Source: Galbula dea (lineage: Eukaryota; Chordata; Aves; Piciformes; Galbulidae). Taken from it: 64,000 nt of DNA. The notes under the pieces were generated by a model. It did no database searches and was not told the DNA's origin. It worked only from the letters and a program-made list of their open reading frames with translations. The position numbers and the translations under genes are program-made. The stretch is taken from positions 124,001 to 188,000 of the forward strand of contig VWZX01004901.1 in assembly GCA_013399015.1 (NCBI GenBank), in the 5' to 3' direction. Shown piece by piece: positions 33,314-43,880 of the stretch; position 1 is the first letter of the stretch, and each line of letters opens with the position of its first letter.

Positions 33314-35596
33314 ATTTAAGTCTTTTCTCCCTGTAGGATCTTGGGTAAACCTTCCCCTTCTTACCCTGCCATGGTATACACATGTATACCACAGGGGTGA
33401 CAGCTCCTCACCTGCCAGTGGTGGGGTAGAGCTCAGTTAAAAGCACATCACCTACCTCCAAACCCTTGCACTAAGCTACTGTATCGATCCCAGAGATTAA
33501 ATTGATTAAATTGATTAATGATTCAATTCCCAGAATGTTTTCCAATGCCAAAATGAATTTTCCTTTTGCAAATCCCAACATTTAAAGAATCATTTCATGC
33601 CAGTCCAGATTTAATACCTTAACCACATTGCCTACATCTGACACCTGCATGTTTTGACATGCCTGGTGGCAGAGGTAAAGCTGGAATAAGAGGGGTTTAT
33701 TCTTCTGAGAAGGAGAACAGAGAGGCCATATGGTTCAAAAAGCCATTCTATTTAATGAAGTTTGCCCTTTCCAGAGCACAAACCAAACAGCTCCATCAGT
33801 TTGATCTCCAGCCTCCAAACTGACATGCAGTTGGGTTTGAAAACACTGCCTCCCACCCCAAAATCAACAAAGGGTTGACTTGCTCTCCACCAAAAGTGTT
33901 TTCAGCCAAGATGAACACAAGCATCTGGCCAATGCATTCAAGGTCTGAAAGGTCCTTTGAAAGAGGAACTCGAGGATCTCTTGTGTTTACTTGCAGACCT
34001 TGACAAGAAAGACAGCAGGGGAACATCTGTCTTCAGGGGGAGCTGCTCTAGTGAAAAGCAGTAGGTTTGAAAGGTTACAGGGACACATCTCTACCACTGG
34101 AGACCAGGGACACAAGTAATCCTTCAAAAATCACCTGAGCAACAAAACCACCCAAAGCTGCAGAGTGAGACAAGGAAGGAAGGTGCAAAGAATCCATCTA
34201 AGGAGTCCTGGGTTTAGCCAGCATTGCCACAAGGACACAGGGAGACAAACGAGAACTCAGCCCACACATGCCCCACATTTAGTTTTCCTTTTCCTTGGCA
34301 CCTGGTGATCAATATTTGTTTGCCCAGGACTCAATCTGACACCCACAGAGGCTGGTAGGACCTTGCCACTTCCTTCCATAGCTGCCTGAGGAGGTTCTGA
34401 ACAAGCAGTGTTGGAGCCCAGGAAAATCAACCCCACAAACCATGCCAGCTCTTCAGGATGGATTTTGCAGCCTTATCCCACTGATGTTATGTATCACAAG
34501 AGGGTTTCCCTCACCTAAGCATCTCTTTCTTGATAAGATATGTAGGTTCTGGTCTTTCACTCCCATCCTGGCTCTGCAGCAAAGTGCATTCTCCAAGAAC
34601 CACCCTGTTCTCAGGTGATAATCCTCCAGCAACCAGCACTAAGGGTTTGCTGCATGCTCTGAGTCCACAGCAACCCTCCTACTGCCAAGGGGAAGAAGAA
34701 GTAGAAGCAAACTAGGCCAAGTACCAACCAGTAGGCAGCTGGAAACTGCCCTAACCTGCATCATCATGACTTCTGCTGTCTGAGAGAAACAGAACTTTGG
34801 AGACCAGATACTTAGGGTGATGATCAGGCAACAGAGTGAGCAAAACACCTGATGTTACCTCCTGCTTTTGTAACCTTCCTCTTTGCTCCCTCAGCATCCT
34901 CCAGCACACTGACTTTCATCCAGATCTTTCCCTCCTCAACAGACAAGGACCAATGAGCATATTTCTGTGGCAGCCACAGCAGAGGAATCTCTGATTACCC
35001 AGAGGAACACTCAGGCCAACAGGTGACCCCAAAATCCCATTGCCAGGCCCAGCAAGCCCTTTAAAGCTGGTCAAGAAGCACAGCCAGCAAACTGATGGTC
35101 ACCAAGACAACATCTGAAGCTTTTCTGATCCACTGAGCATCCCTGGGTCACATGCCAAGCTCTGAGCTTCATTTCAACCAAAATATGACCATCCTGAAGA
35201 CACCACGCTCTGCAGAAGCTCAGGACATTGCACCTTCCAGCTGTGTGGTTTTCTCTGGGTGCCTTACCCTTTGTTTTGAGAACTATCCTGTTTCCAACAG
35301 CAAACATAAAGATCAGTGTGACCTCTCCTTATCCCACAGCCTTTCCTGTGTGGAATACATTGGGATCTGGAAGCTAGCCACTACTGCATCATCTCTATTG
35401 ACTCATAACCTTTTGGCACCAGGTAATCTTATCTGCCTGCAGCCTGGTGCAGCAGCAGTGCAGCAGCTCAACCACAGGGAAGGGTGAGTTGAGAGTGGAG
35501 GTCAGGAAATGATTAGCCAAGTAAGGTCTCCAGCCACTGAGAGCCAGGCAGAAAGCAGCTCTGGAGCAAAGGAGGTTTTCCTCCAGCTCTACTCAC
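33314..35596. other. FGFRL1: Repeat-poor intron flank next to the FGFRL1 exon
   Basis: 2.3 kb without a visible CR1 copy, the longest such gap in the window, directly adjoining the exon's donor side. Near 33495-33530 a TTAAATTGA unit is repeated about two and a half times, with ATTA/TAAT cores. No second exon was recognised. Confidence 0.6.
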
Positions 35597-35597
35597 C
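35591..35597 (-). other. FGFRL1: Splice donor of the FGFRL1 exon
   Basis: The exon ends ATC-GTG-ATC-G and is followed by GTGAGT, a strong consensus U1 donor. Reading through gives GGT GAG TAG, so an unspliced transcript would stop two codons into the intron. Confidence 0.88.
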
Positions 35598-35869
35598 GAT
35601 CACGATGAGGGTGTAGTTGACGTTGGCGCTGCCGAAGCCGTTGGTGGCTTTGCAGATGTAGGTTCCTGCATCTTCACTCTCCACCTCCTTGATCTTTAGC
35701 CCCTGCTGAAGGATCCTGAACCTTGTCCAGCCACTGTGGATGGTGCGACCATCCTTCATCCACATGGTGAGGGGTGGGGGGTCACCTTCTACTGGGCACA
35801 GCAGCTTGATGGTCCTCCCTAGCCTCACAGACTGGCGGTGAATCACTTTGTCAGCAATCCTTGGAGGGC
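35597..35869 (-). CDS. FGFRL1: FGFRL1 internal coding exon, first Ig-like domain
   Basis: This exon encodes the membrane-distal Ig domain of FGFRL1, a single-pass cell-surface FGF/heparin-binding receptor that lacks the tyrosine kinase domain. Read on the minus strand it gives 90 full codons plus split codons at both ends (phase 1-1, 273 bases), the usual phase for Ig-domain exons. Numbering full codons, the domain starts at PPRIADKV. The disulfide cysteines are Cys24 (KLLCPVEG) and Cys72, in the DAGTYIC motif at 66-72. The core tryptophan is Trp36 (TMWMKDG). An N-glycosylation sequon NYT is at 84-86. The runs CPVEGDPPPLT, KDGRTIHSGW and CKATNGFGS are ones I associate with vertebrate FGFRL1; true FGFR1-4 differ there. 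There are no stops or frameshifts. The acceptor is AG at 35871-35870 (minus) and the donor is GTGAGT at 35596-35591. Neighbouring exons are not visible in the window. Identity is from memory of the family, not a search. Confidence 0.95.
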
Positions 35870-35901
35870 CTAAGAAAGAGCAGAAAGAGAGGAAGAGTTG
35901 T
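35870..35901 (-). other. FGFRL1: Splice acceptor, polypyrimidine tract and possible branch point of the FGFRL1 exon
   Basis: On the minus strand the bases before the exon form a long C/T tract (CTCTTCCTCTCTTTCTGCTC) ending CTTAG. A plausible branch-point adenine in CAGTAAC lies near 35901, about 31 bases upstream of the exon. The tract and AG are seen directly; the branch point is an inference from spacing. Confidence 0.8.
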
Positions 35902-36082
35902 TACTGCTTGTGGTGGTGGTGGTGTAGGGATGATGTGAAGATGAGTTATCAACCAGGCCATGATGTTGGCTGCCAGACAGAGATACAGTGGAAGATCCTT
36001 ACCAAAAATCACTTACACCCAAGGCTAAAACTGCAGAGAGATACAACAGAGATAGTGGTTTGGGCAAGAAGATGGAAATCAG

Positions 36083-36370
36083 AGAAAGGTTAGAGTTGGA
36101 AGGGACCTTGAGAGGTCACCTAGCCCAATCCCACTGCTGTAAGCAGGGACACCTATAACTAGATCATAGAACCCTTAGGGCTGGAAAAGACCTCTAAGAT
36201 CACCAAGTCCATCCATTAACATAACACTTGGCAACAACCAGATTGCTCATAGCCCCAACCAACCTGACCTGAAATGTTTCCAGGGATGGGACAACTGTCA
36301 CCTCTCTGGGCAACTTACCCCAGTGTTTCACCACCCTCACTGTGAAAAATTTCTCCTCAAGACTCTGAAG
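36083..36370 (-). mobile_element. CR1 type 4 copy with a nested CR1 type 1
   Basis: The outer copy begins GGTTAGAGTTGGAAGGGACC, breaks after AACTAGATCA and resumes at about 36238 with ACCAGATTGCTCATAGCCCC. The 70-75 bases between are a separate type 1 3' end (GGGCTGGAAAAGACCTCTAAG). Confidence 0.9.
36163..36237 (-). mobile_element. Nested CR1 type 1 3' end
   Basis: CATAGAACCCTTAGGGCTGG through ACATAACACTTGGCAACA, inserted inside the older type 4 copy. This sets a relative age: type 1 is younger than type 4. Confidence 0.85.
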
Positions 36371-36939
36371 AGTAGAAGCAGAGAGATTTTTCCCTGCATC
36401 TGCCCTTTCATTAGTTGCACAAGTTCCCCACACAAACTGCAACAGCAATGCTCTTCCCAGAAGAGTCTGTTAATGGGTGTGATGAGAAGTCTCCTGCTCT
36501 TGCATCAGGACAAGATGTTTTGCTAAAGGATTGCTCATGCTGAGTTGCACCCAAAAGCCACAAGATGTTTGTGGGACTTGGAACAGCTCCCTCATAGTTT
36601 TATTCCTATCACTAGCCTTTTGCAGGACAGGACCCAGATGGGAGAAGCTACAAGAGCTCACATTTGCACTTCCTCATGATTAATTCCTATTATTCCAAGG
36701 TCTGCCTGAATTCTCCCCAGCATGACTAAGGCAGCACACACAGGCCATGTCATGGAGGTCTGCCGAGCTCCTGTCAAGCTTAGTCATGCTGAATAGCACC
36801 CATGAATTTTGCTGCTTTGCTGGTGGAACAAAGTGCTGCTCAAGCTGAGACTAGCTTCAAAGTCACTAGTTAGTTGAACTAATAGCCTAGTTAATCCAAT
36901 GAGTCTTAGACAAGCTCCACTTCTGTTCACAGAGTCACA
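36371..36939. other. Intron sequence, nothing recognised
   Basis: No exon or repeat was recognised. Confidence 0.5.
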
Positions 36940-37625
36940 GAGTAGAGTGATAGAATCATTTAGGTCGGAAAAGATCTCCAAGACCAAGTCCAACCATCAA
37001 CCCAACAGCCCCATGCCACTAAACCATGTCACTAAGAGCCACATCTCCACGTTTTTTGAACCCCTCCAGGGATGGTGACTCCACCACTGCCCTGGGCAGC
37101 TTGGGTCAATGCCTGGTAACTCTCCTGCAGGGAAGAAATTGTTCCTAATATCCAACCTGAACTCTGCTGCAATTTGAGGCTGTTTCTTCCTGTCTTATCA
37201 CTAGTTCCCTGGGAGCAGAGACCAAACTCCATCTCACTCCAGCCTCCTTTCAGGAAGTTGTAGAGAATGAGAAAGTCTCCCCTGAGCCTCCTCTTCTCCA
37301 GACTAAACAACCCAAGTTCCCTCAGCTGCTTCTCACAACACTTGCGCTGTAGACCCTTCCCCACCTTTCTTGCCCTTCTCTGGCCACACTCCAGCACTCA
37401 ATGTCCTTCTTGGAGTGAGGAGCCCAAAGCTGAACCCAGGATTGGAGGTGTGGCCTCCCCAGTGCCCAGTCCAGGAGGACAATCCCTCCCCTAGTCCTGG
37501 TGCCACACTAGTGCCAATCCAAGCCAGGATGCTGTTGGCCTTCTTGGCCATCTGGGCACTCTGCTGCCTCATCTTCAGCTGCTGTTGACCATCACCCCCA
37601 AGCTCTTTTCTTCTGGGCAGTTTCA
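36940..37625 (-). mobile_element. CR1 type 1, longest copy, with ORF2 C-terminus
   Basis: 686 bases from TAGAATCATTTAGGTCGG to CAAGCTCTTTTCTTCTGGGC. Minus-strand codons give AKKANSILAWIG (ORF2) in one frame, and the C-terminal VQRRARK motif lies in another, so the reading frame is broken at least once. Confidence 0.95.
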
Positions 37626-38632
37626 CAAGTCCTGTTGCTGAACCTTTTAAAAAGGAAATCCACCCTTCAGGAGGGCTTGTGTGTGTTGGCTTGGAGAAAG
37701 AAGAGTTCACCTACACCAGGTGAGGACTCAGCCCCAAATTCTGCTACATTTCCCTAGGTGGTGCAGCATCTCTCTCAGTCACAGGAGCAGAAGTTTCCAG
37801 ACAGGTCCACAGCCTTGCTGAAATTCTGGGGTGGCCTTTAGATAGGTCCTTTTTAACCTAGAGCTCTACCAAACTATGTCAAGCTTTCAGGATAGCTTCA
37901 TCGCAGTCTCCTTGTGAGCTACTACTCCACACATATTCAAAGAGCAAAAACCAGATCTATAATTAGTGCTGGGGCAAAGTGTTTGGTGCAGGGCAAGCAG
38001 GGTCAGTGATGAGAGAGAGAGGGAGGGAGAGAGAGTAACCCCTCCCATCTTGGAAACCTGCTGTAGCTCCTTCAAAACCCTTTTCCTTCCGACATTCAGG
38101 TTGACTCCTGATGAATTTTGAGACCTGGAGGAGTCAGATAGTTTCCTGGTCACGTCATGTGCCTCACTGGGGGTTAAGGCTTCTCCTGATGGCACCAGAG
38201 TTGCCTCTGGATCTGTCACATGTGTGGGTCAGTGGTAAGCTTGGTTCTCCTGAATGCCATTTTCCTTTGATTGACCTTTCATTCTGAGGAATTGCTGGAT
38301 CACTCTCTGTCACAGGATCCATCCCCAGACCTTGATGACATTTAGGAAAGGCTGTGTTTCTTACAGCCTTTCTGCCTGAGAAGAAAACCACCCTGCAGCC
38401 CTTCATCAGCCCCTCCAGTCACTTTCTCAGGATGAGGAATAACAATTTTTTCCCCACTCTTTTTTTTTTTTTCCTTTTCTTTCCTGTTGTGAATTCTGCC
38501 AGCTACAGCTGCAGGCACTTCTCAGGAAGGAACAGCCCCAGGACAACAGTGTTAAAACCTTGCTTCTGTTCATCTGGTACTGAAAATATATTCCCATTTT
38601 ATTACCTAGCACGTGTGCATTAATAACAGAAT
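37626..38632. other. Intron sequence without recognised genes
   Basis: GA-rich run at about 38008-38035 and a T run at 38459-38472. No exon. Confidence 0.5.
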
Positions 38633-39070
38633 GATCATAGAATGTTAAGGGTTGGAAGGGACCCTCTGGGGATCATCTACTCCAAATCCCCTGCCAAAGC
38701 AGGGTCACCCACAGCAGCTTGCCCAGGATCACCTCCAGCTGCCTTTGCAATCTCTCTACACAAGGAGACTCCACAACCTCTCTGGCCAGCCTGGGCCAGG
38801 GCTCTGGCACCATCACAGCAAAAAGGTTTCTCCTCCTGCTCAGGTGGCACCTCCTGGGTTCCAGTTTGTGCCCAGTGCCCCTTGGCCTGGCCCTGGCCAC
38901 CACTGAGCAGAGTCTGGCCCCAGCCTCTTGCCCTCACCCTTTAGCTCTTGCTCAACATTGAGCAGATCCCCTCTGGGGCTGCTCTCCTCCAGACTAAGCA
39001 GCCCCAGGGCTCTCAGCCTTTTCTCCTCCCACAGATGCTCCAGTGCCCTCAGCATCTTTATAGCCCTTTG
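38633..39070 (-). mobile_element. CR1 type 3, long
   Basis: Full 3' end (AGAATGTTAAGGGTTGG), TGCCAAAGCAGGGTCACCC, CCTCCTGGGTTCCAGTTTGTG and the ORF2 end. Nearly collinear with the copy at 57280, so both probably derive from one subfamily. Confidence 0.95.
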
Positions 39071-39102
39071 CACACCCTGTGCCAACAGAAGGAGCTATTA
39101 CA

Positions 39103-39262
39103 ATAGAATCATTGTGACTGGAGGAGACCTCCAAGATCATCAGGTCCAACCAGCAACCTATCGCCCCCATGCCACTAAACCATGTCCCTAAGCACCACGT
39201 CTCCATGGGTTTTGAACCCCTCTGGGGATGGTGACCCCACCACTGCCCTGGTCACCCTCTGC
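39103..39262 (-). mobile_element. CR1 type 1 3' portion
   Basis: TAGAATCATTGTGACTGG to GGGGATGGTGACCCCACCAC and CACCCTCTGCC. It lies 30 bases from the previous type 3 copy in the same orientation. Confidence 0.92.
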
Positions 39263-40061
39263 CAACAAACCCTATCTTGACCCAAACCCAGGAGGGACTA
39301 GTTTTCTTCAATCCCCCTTGCCCTCAACTCAAGAGTTGGAGAGAATCATTTCTTAGTGTTTTGGCCAAAGGGGAAGGGTGGGGTTTGACATCCAGGGATG
39401 TGACTTGGGAAGAAGTGACAGGAATGCAGCTGCCTCTCCCTCCCCTCCCCTTCCCTCCCCCCCCTGCCTGGCTGTTATTCTTTCTCCAAACACAAACTAA
39501 ATATAACTTTGCCCCACAACATTCAAATCATTTTCCTTACTAGAAGGGATCATGCCTGGAGTTCCAAGGGCCAGGGTGCAAGCAGGCTTATAAATATAAT
39601 CCAACCAATCCAGACCCCACAGTTTCCACCAAGCTTTTGTTTTCTGCCCAGTAGTTTCCCCATCTACGAAGATGTGTTAAGGACACCTAGAAAGGAACCA
39701 ACATTCCCAGACAGATGCCATGTTTTCTGCTCAAGATCACAGAAGCCCCAGGCAAATAGGGCCAAGGAAATGCCAGGATCACCTCCTTTGTCTTAAATGC
39801 TTCTGCTCATATACACGCAGACAAGTGTGCAGATCTCTTTGCCTCATCTACAAAGACCAGCAACTGGAAGCTCCATTCTGCTCCCTTATACAGAAGGCAG
39901 ATCCTCCACCTGTCCTACTGAACAGCTGGGCAACTTCCAATTTATATCCACTCTCCTGCAGCCCCCAAAAGCTCCACTTGCTGCTCTGCTGCTGACCTTG
40001 CTTTACCAGCATTCTTGCTCTCCCCTCCAATGCCTTGGAAGGTTGGTGGTTGCCACTTCTC
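39263..40061. other. Intron sequence without recognised genes
   Basis: Includes the C-run block at 39438-39464, listed separately. No exon was recognised. Confidence 0.5.
39438..39464 (-). promoter_or_regulatory. Potential G-quadruplex tract in FGFRL1 sense strand
   Basis: Five C-runs of 3, 4, 4, 3 and 8 bases, separated by 1-2 bases, give on the minus strand five G-runs with very short loops, the classical quadruplex pattern. Formation and any role in transcription or splicing are inference. Confidence 0.6.
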
Positions 40062-40226
40062 CTAGAATCATTGTGGTTGCAAAAAGATCTGAGATCATCG
40101 AGTCCAAAAGTCCACCCAACACTCCCATGCTCACCACTAAACCATGTTCCCAAGCACCACATCTAGATGGCTTTTGAATCCTTCCAGGGGTGGTGACTCC
40201 ACCACTGCCTTGGGCAGCCTGGGCCA
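40062..40226 (-). mobile_element. CR1 type 1 3' portion
   Basis: TAGAATCATTGTGGTTGC through GGGGTGGTGACTCCACCAC to CAGCCTGGGCCA. Confidence 0.92.
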
Positions 40227-41229
40227 TTTTTCAGCCAAAGGAGTTACACAAAACCCAAGAAAGTCTCTTTGCTTTCAAAAATAGCTCTTTCTGGGAAGCA
40301 ACACAAAACCCCAACTTCTAGCAGGGTATTTCAGACACAAGAGTGGAATAGCCTGGAGCTTCCTGCCCATATTTCTCCCAGTCAAACCCACACACACGTG
40401 GAATTATATTTTCCTGGACTGCATTGCAAAGTTCATGCACTCACTCAACTCATACATGTAGTAACCATGATTTATAGCTGTGGGTGAAAGCCCCCTAGAT
40501 ATATGATGTTTTGATAGTGCCTCCAACCTAGTGCTATAATTTAGTAACACCTAGCAGTGAAAGCTACATGATTTCCCACTCCACATTCCTAACTTTCCAT
40601 GAACCTCCTTTCTTTTTTTTACTGCTAACCTGGGGAGGAGACACTGCTTCTACAACTGTTTGGGGCTTGAAGCCTTGTTGTTCCCTTCAACTCCACTGCA
40701 GACTAACATCCAGCTTTCACATCTGGTGAACACACCAGTGCTGACCCACGCTCCTACGAGACCATTTGCCATGCTACACAGTTCAAAGGGAACTTTATTA
40801 ACACATTAAACATAATTACAAAGAGGAAATTCCAAGGAAGGTCAACCAGCCCAGACAGTTTCTTGGAATGGAAAGTAATTTATAATAGCCACAGACTGTA
40901 TTGTAAAGTTTAGAATGAAGTTAAATAAGTTTTAAGAGCCCCATGGGTTATGTAGATTTTACTCTGTAGGACCCAACACGGTCACTTTCCATGAAGATAA
41001 GGTTTCTTTTGAAGTGCTGTGGTGGTAAATTAGCCAAGTTCTTTACCATGAAGCACCCAAAGAACCCATGGAGGCATGCAGCATCAGGGACTGGGGGGTA
41101 CCACAGCCAATGCATGTCCTACAAGGAGAGCACAGCCAAGACGAGACAACTTTCATCGTGGCAGTGAGCTGAAGGAGCTGGACCATGCTTGCTAACCAAA
41201 ACACTTGGTCAGTGTCAACAACAAGCTTA
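40227..41229. other. Intron sequence, AT-rich, possibly conserved
   Basis: 40780-40985 is AT-rich, complex (non-repetitive) sequence with several TTAATA/ATAATTA motifs. It could be a conserved noncoding element, which only alignment can tell. No exon. Confidence 0.45.
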
Positions 41230-41800
41230 GAACATAGAACCATTTAGGTTGGAAAATGTCTCTAAGAACATAGAATCAAAGAATGGCTCAGGTTGGAAGG
41301 GACCTTAAAGATCATAACCCAGCACTGCCAGGTCACCACTAAAGCATGTTCCTCAGCAACACACCTGCATGCCTCTTAAACCCCTCCAGGAAAGATGACT
41401 CCACCACTGAATGCCCTGGGCAGCCTCTTCCAGAGCTTGACAAGCCTTTCAGGGAAGAAATTTTTCCTAATGTCCAAACCAAACCTCCCCTGGTGCAACT
41501 TGGAGCCATTTCCTCTTGGCCTATCTCTTGTTACAAGTGAGAAAAGACCAAGCCCCACCTGGCTCCAATCTCCTTGCAGGGAGCTGGAGAGAGTGAGAAG
41601 GTCTCCCCTGAGCCTCCTCTTCTCCATGCTAACCAACCCCAGTTCCCTCAGCTGCTCCTCACAACACTTCTGCTCTAGACCCTTCACCAGCTTCCTTGCC
41701 CTTCTCTGGACACACTCCAGCACCTCAATGTCCTTCTTGGAGTGAAGAGCCTAAAACTGACCTCAGGATTCCAGGTGTGGCCTCCCCAGTGCCCAGCTGA
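41230..41800 (-). mobile_element. CR1 type 1, long, with a nested CR1 3' end
   Basis: The outer 3' end AGAACCATTTAGGTTGG is interrupted by a 47-base separate 3' end, then resumes at CCCAGCACTGCCAGGTCACC and runs to the ORF2 C-terminus (VQRRARKLVKGLEQKCC on minus). Confidence 0.93.
41265..41311 (-). mobile_element. Nested CR1 3' end, about 47 bases
   Basis: TAGAATCAAAGAATGGCTCAG followed by GGTTGGAAGGGACC. One of the shortest clear insertions in the window, sitting inside another CR1. Confidence 0.82.
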
Positions 41801-43216
41801 GGCAACATTTGGCCTTCACCATACTCATCACTGTAAAACCTGATCTACCAAAGTCCTTAAAGCAAGAGTGGTTCTCACCCAGGGTGATTTCTTTCACCTC
41901 TTCCATACTCCAGAATGAGCATGGGTGGCTAGAAAGGACCATCTCAAAGCTATGTCTTCAGCTTGAATCTGGAATCGATGAACTTGGGGTATCCATTGCT
42001 AGAAAGCTGGGCTGGACAACTCCTGCTTACAGCAGAACCCTTCCTCCCCACAACAGCTTAACCCTCTCTGCAAGACCCACATGAGGATCCAGCATCTTTT
42101 CCTATTGCCAGACCAGTTTCCATTTCCAAGAGACATGCATTAGCCAAGTGAAGTAGGGGTCAGCGTAGGGGTAACTGGACCAAAAGCTTTGGTATGTGAC
42201 ATAAGGAGATCACAGCTCCTTCTTGGCATGAAAACACAGGTGCCCACAGACAAAAACAAAGTTTATCAAAACCAATCACAAGATGAAGGAGAACTCCAAC
42301 AAGCATCTCTGTAGAACAAAGACTCTTGGAGAAGAACACAAAACCACCAGGAGTATTTGCAAGCCAGCCCCAAGGACTGCTCACACTTGGCTTTGGGAGG
42401 ACTGCTGGCAGGAGCAAGCCCTAGGCTTAGGCTGCAGAGCTGAGCCCAACAACCTGATGGAGAAGACAGCTTTGTGGGTTCATTTTAGAGCAAGGGAAGT
42501 GACCTGTGTCCTCCTCTTTCCTTACCTCTGTGGCAGGAGCTGCTCCCCCTGATGAAATGGATATTTCTTGATAGCCCCAGGGGGGTTTGCCATATTTTTC
42601 CATGCCTAAGAACTAGCCCCTTGGGTGAAGGCTGCCAGTAAATTTCCTCCTCTAGATGTTCCAAAACCAAGAGGAAAAGAAAAATAGACTATTTGGGAAC
42701 ATGTTCCATTTAATTAAGTGCCCTGAACACACATTGGACTGAGATTGAATAAAAATAGTTATTGTATGTTAGAACAATTGGCACTTGATTATGGCATCGA
42801 TTTATTGCCCTCCAACAACAGTAGAGGAGATCCTTATCTCCTCCAGGGTTTTCCAATCCTCTGAGCATATGTTTCCAATAGGCAGCTGGTATTTCTTTAA
42901 CATGAAATTACCATCTCATTAGAGGGAACGTGCACAGGGGATAAGTCAGCTGCAAGAGTTGCTGAACATTCTTCTCAGCAGCAAAAAAAGTAACTTTATC
43001 CCTCAGGTTTTGAGGTAGCAAACACAGAGGAGAGGTAGGATTACTCCACATGACTGCTGAAGAGACAGACCTCAGATGCTAGAAGGTTTCTCTCCCAGTA
43101 TGGAAGAAATGATATTATTTATTGTTTCTTAAGTGCTGCCAATGGGCTTAGTGCAGGCCAAAAGACTTAATGTTTCTACTCTAAGGCTAAAATTCTCCTG
43201 ACAGGTATCAGGTATC
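41801..43216. other. Intron sequence, repeat-poor, AT-rich in 42690-43000
   Basis: 1.4 kb with no visible CR1. Around 42690-42990 there is complex AT-rich sequence with TTAATTAA, ATCGAT and CATATG-like words. Candidate regulatory sequence, unproven. No exon. Confidence 0.45.
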
Positions 43217-43349
43217 AGAGAAGGTTAGGAGTTGGAAGGGACCTCTGGAGATCTTCTAGTCCAACCCCCCCTGGCAGAGCAAGTTCATCTAGAGCAGGTT
43301 GCACAGGGTGATGTCCAGGTGGGGTTGGAATGTCTCTAGAGATAGAGAC
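43217..43349 (-). mobile_element. CR1 type 3 3' end
   Basis: AGAAGGTTAGGAGTTGGAAGG, TAGTCCAACCCCCCCTGGC and GAGCAGGTTGCACAGGG, truncated after GGAATGTCTCTAGAGA. Confidence 0.9.
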
Positions 43350-43554
43350 TCAATGGATAAGCAGTTCAATAGATAGCCAGAAGACTTGTTACAGAGAAAA
43401 GTACAACAAAGTTTGTGTTGGCACACATGGGCCCACACAGTCTACCTCCTTCATTCCCACTCAAGAAGATAAGTCCATCTGCATACTGGCATTCCTAATT
43501 TACATCTTCAAATCAAATGGCATGAAACCATGTTTTCAAGATATGGGTTTTTTA

Positions 43555-43880
43555 GGCCAAGAGGAAATGGCCTCAAGTTGCACCAGAGAAGATTCAAGTT
43601 GGATATTAGGAACCATTTCTTCCGTGAAACAGTTGTCAGACACTGACCCAGGCTGGCCAGAGCAGTGGTGGAATCGCTATCCCTGGAGGGGTTCAGACAA
43701 CATATGGATGTGGTACTTAGGGACAGGATTTAGTGCCATGGGAGTGATAGGTTGCTGGTTGGACTTGATGATCTTAGAGGTCCTAGGGACAAGGCTTAGT
43801 GGTGAGCATGGTAGTGTTGGGTGGACTTCTAGACTCGATGATCTCATAGATCTTTTCCAACCACAACAATTCTATAATCT
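43555..43880 (+). mobile_element. CR1 type 1 with a second CR1 3' end at its terminus
   Basis: GCCAAGAGGAAATGGCCTC through TAGTGCCATGGGAGTG to TGATGATCTTAGAGGTC. There a second type 1 terminus starts (GGACAAGGCTTAGTGGTGAG) and ends CAACAATTCTATAAT. Confidence 0.92.

Larger units (their letters stand above)
1..35596 (-). other. FGFRL1: FGFRL1 downstream intron, at least 35.6 kb visible
   Basis: No minus-strand exon resembling the second or third Ig domain, the transmembrane segment or the histidine-rich tail of FGFRL1 is seen below the Ig1 exon. Exon 4 would be a long open stretch with WxKD and GKYTC-like motifs, and none is present. The stretch is read as one intron filled with CR1 copies. 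It could also contain unrelated noncoding transcripts, which sequence alone cannot show. Confidence 0.7.

Noticed and set aside
34639..35307. Minus-strand frames just downstream of the Ig1 exon, considered as the next FGFRL1 exon
   Set aside because: No Ig cysteine/tryptophan pattern, no DxGxYxC motif, and no phase-1 acceptor leading into a matching frame.
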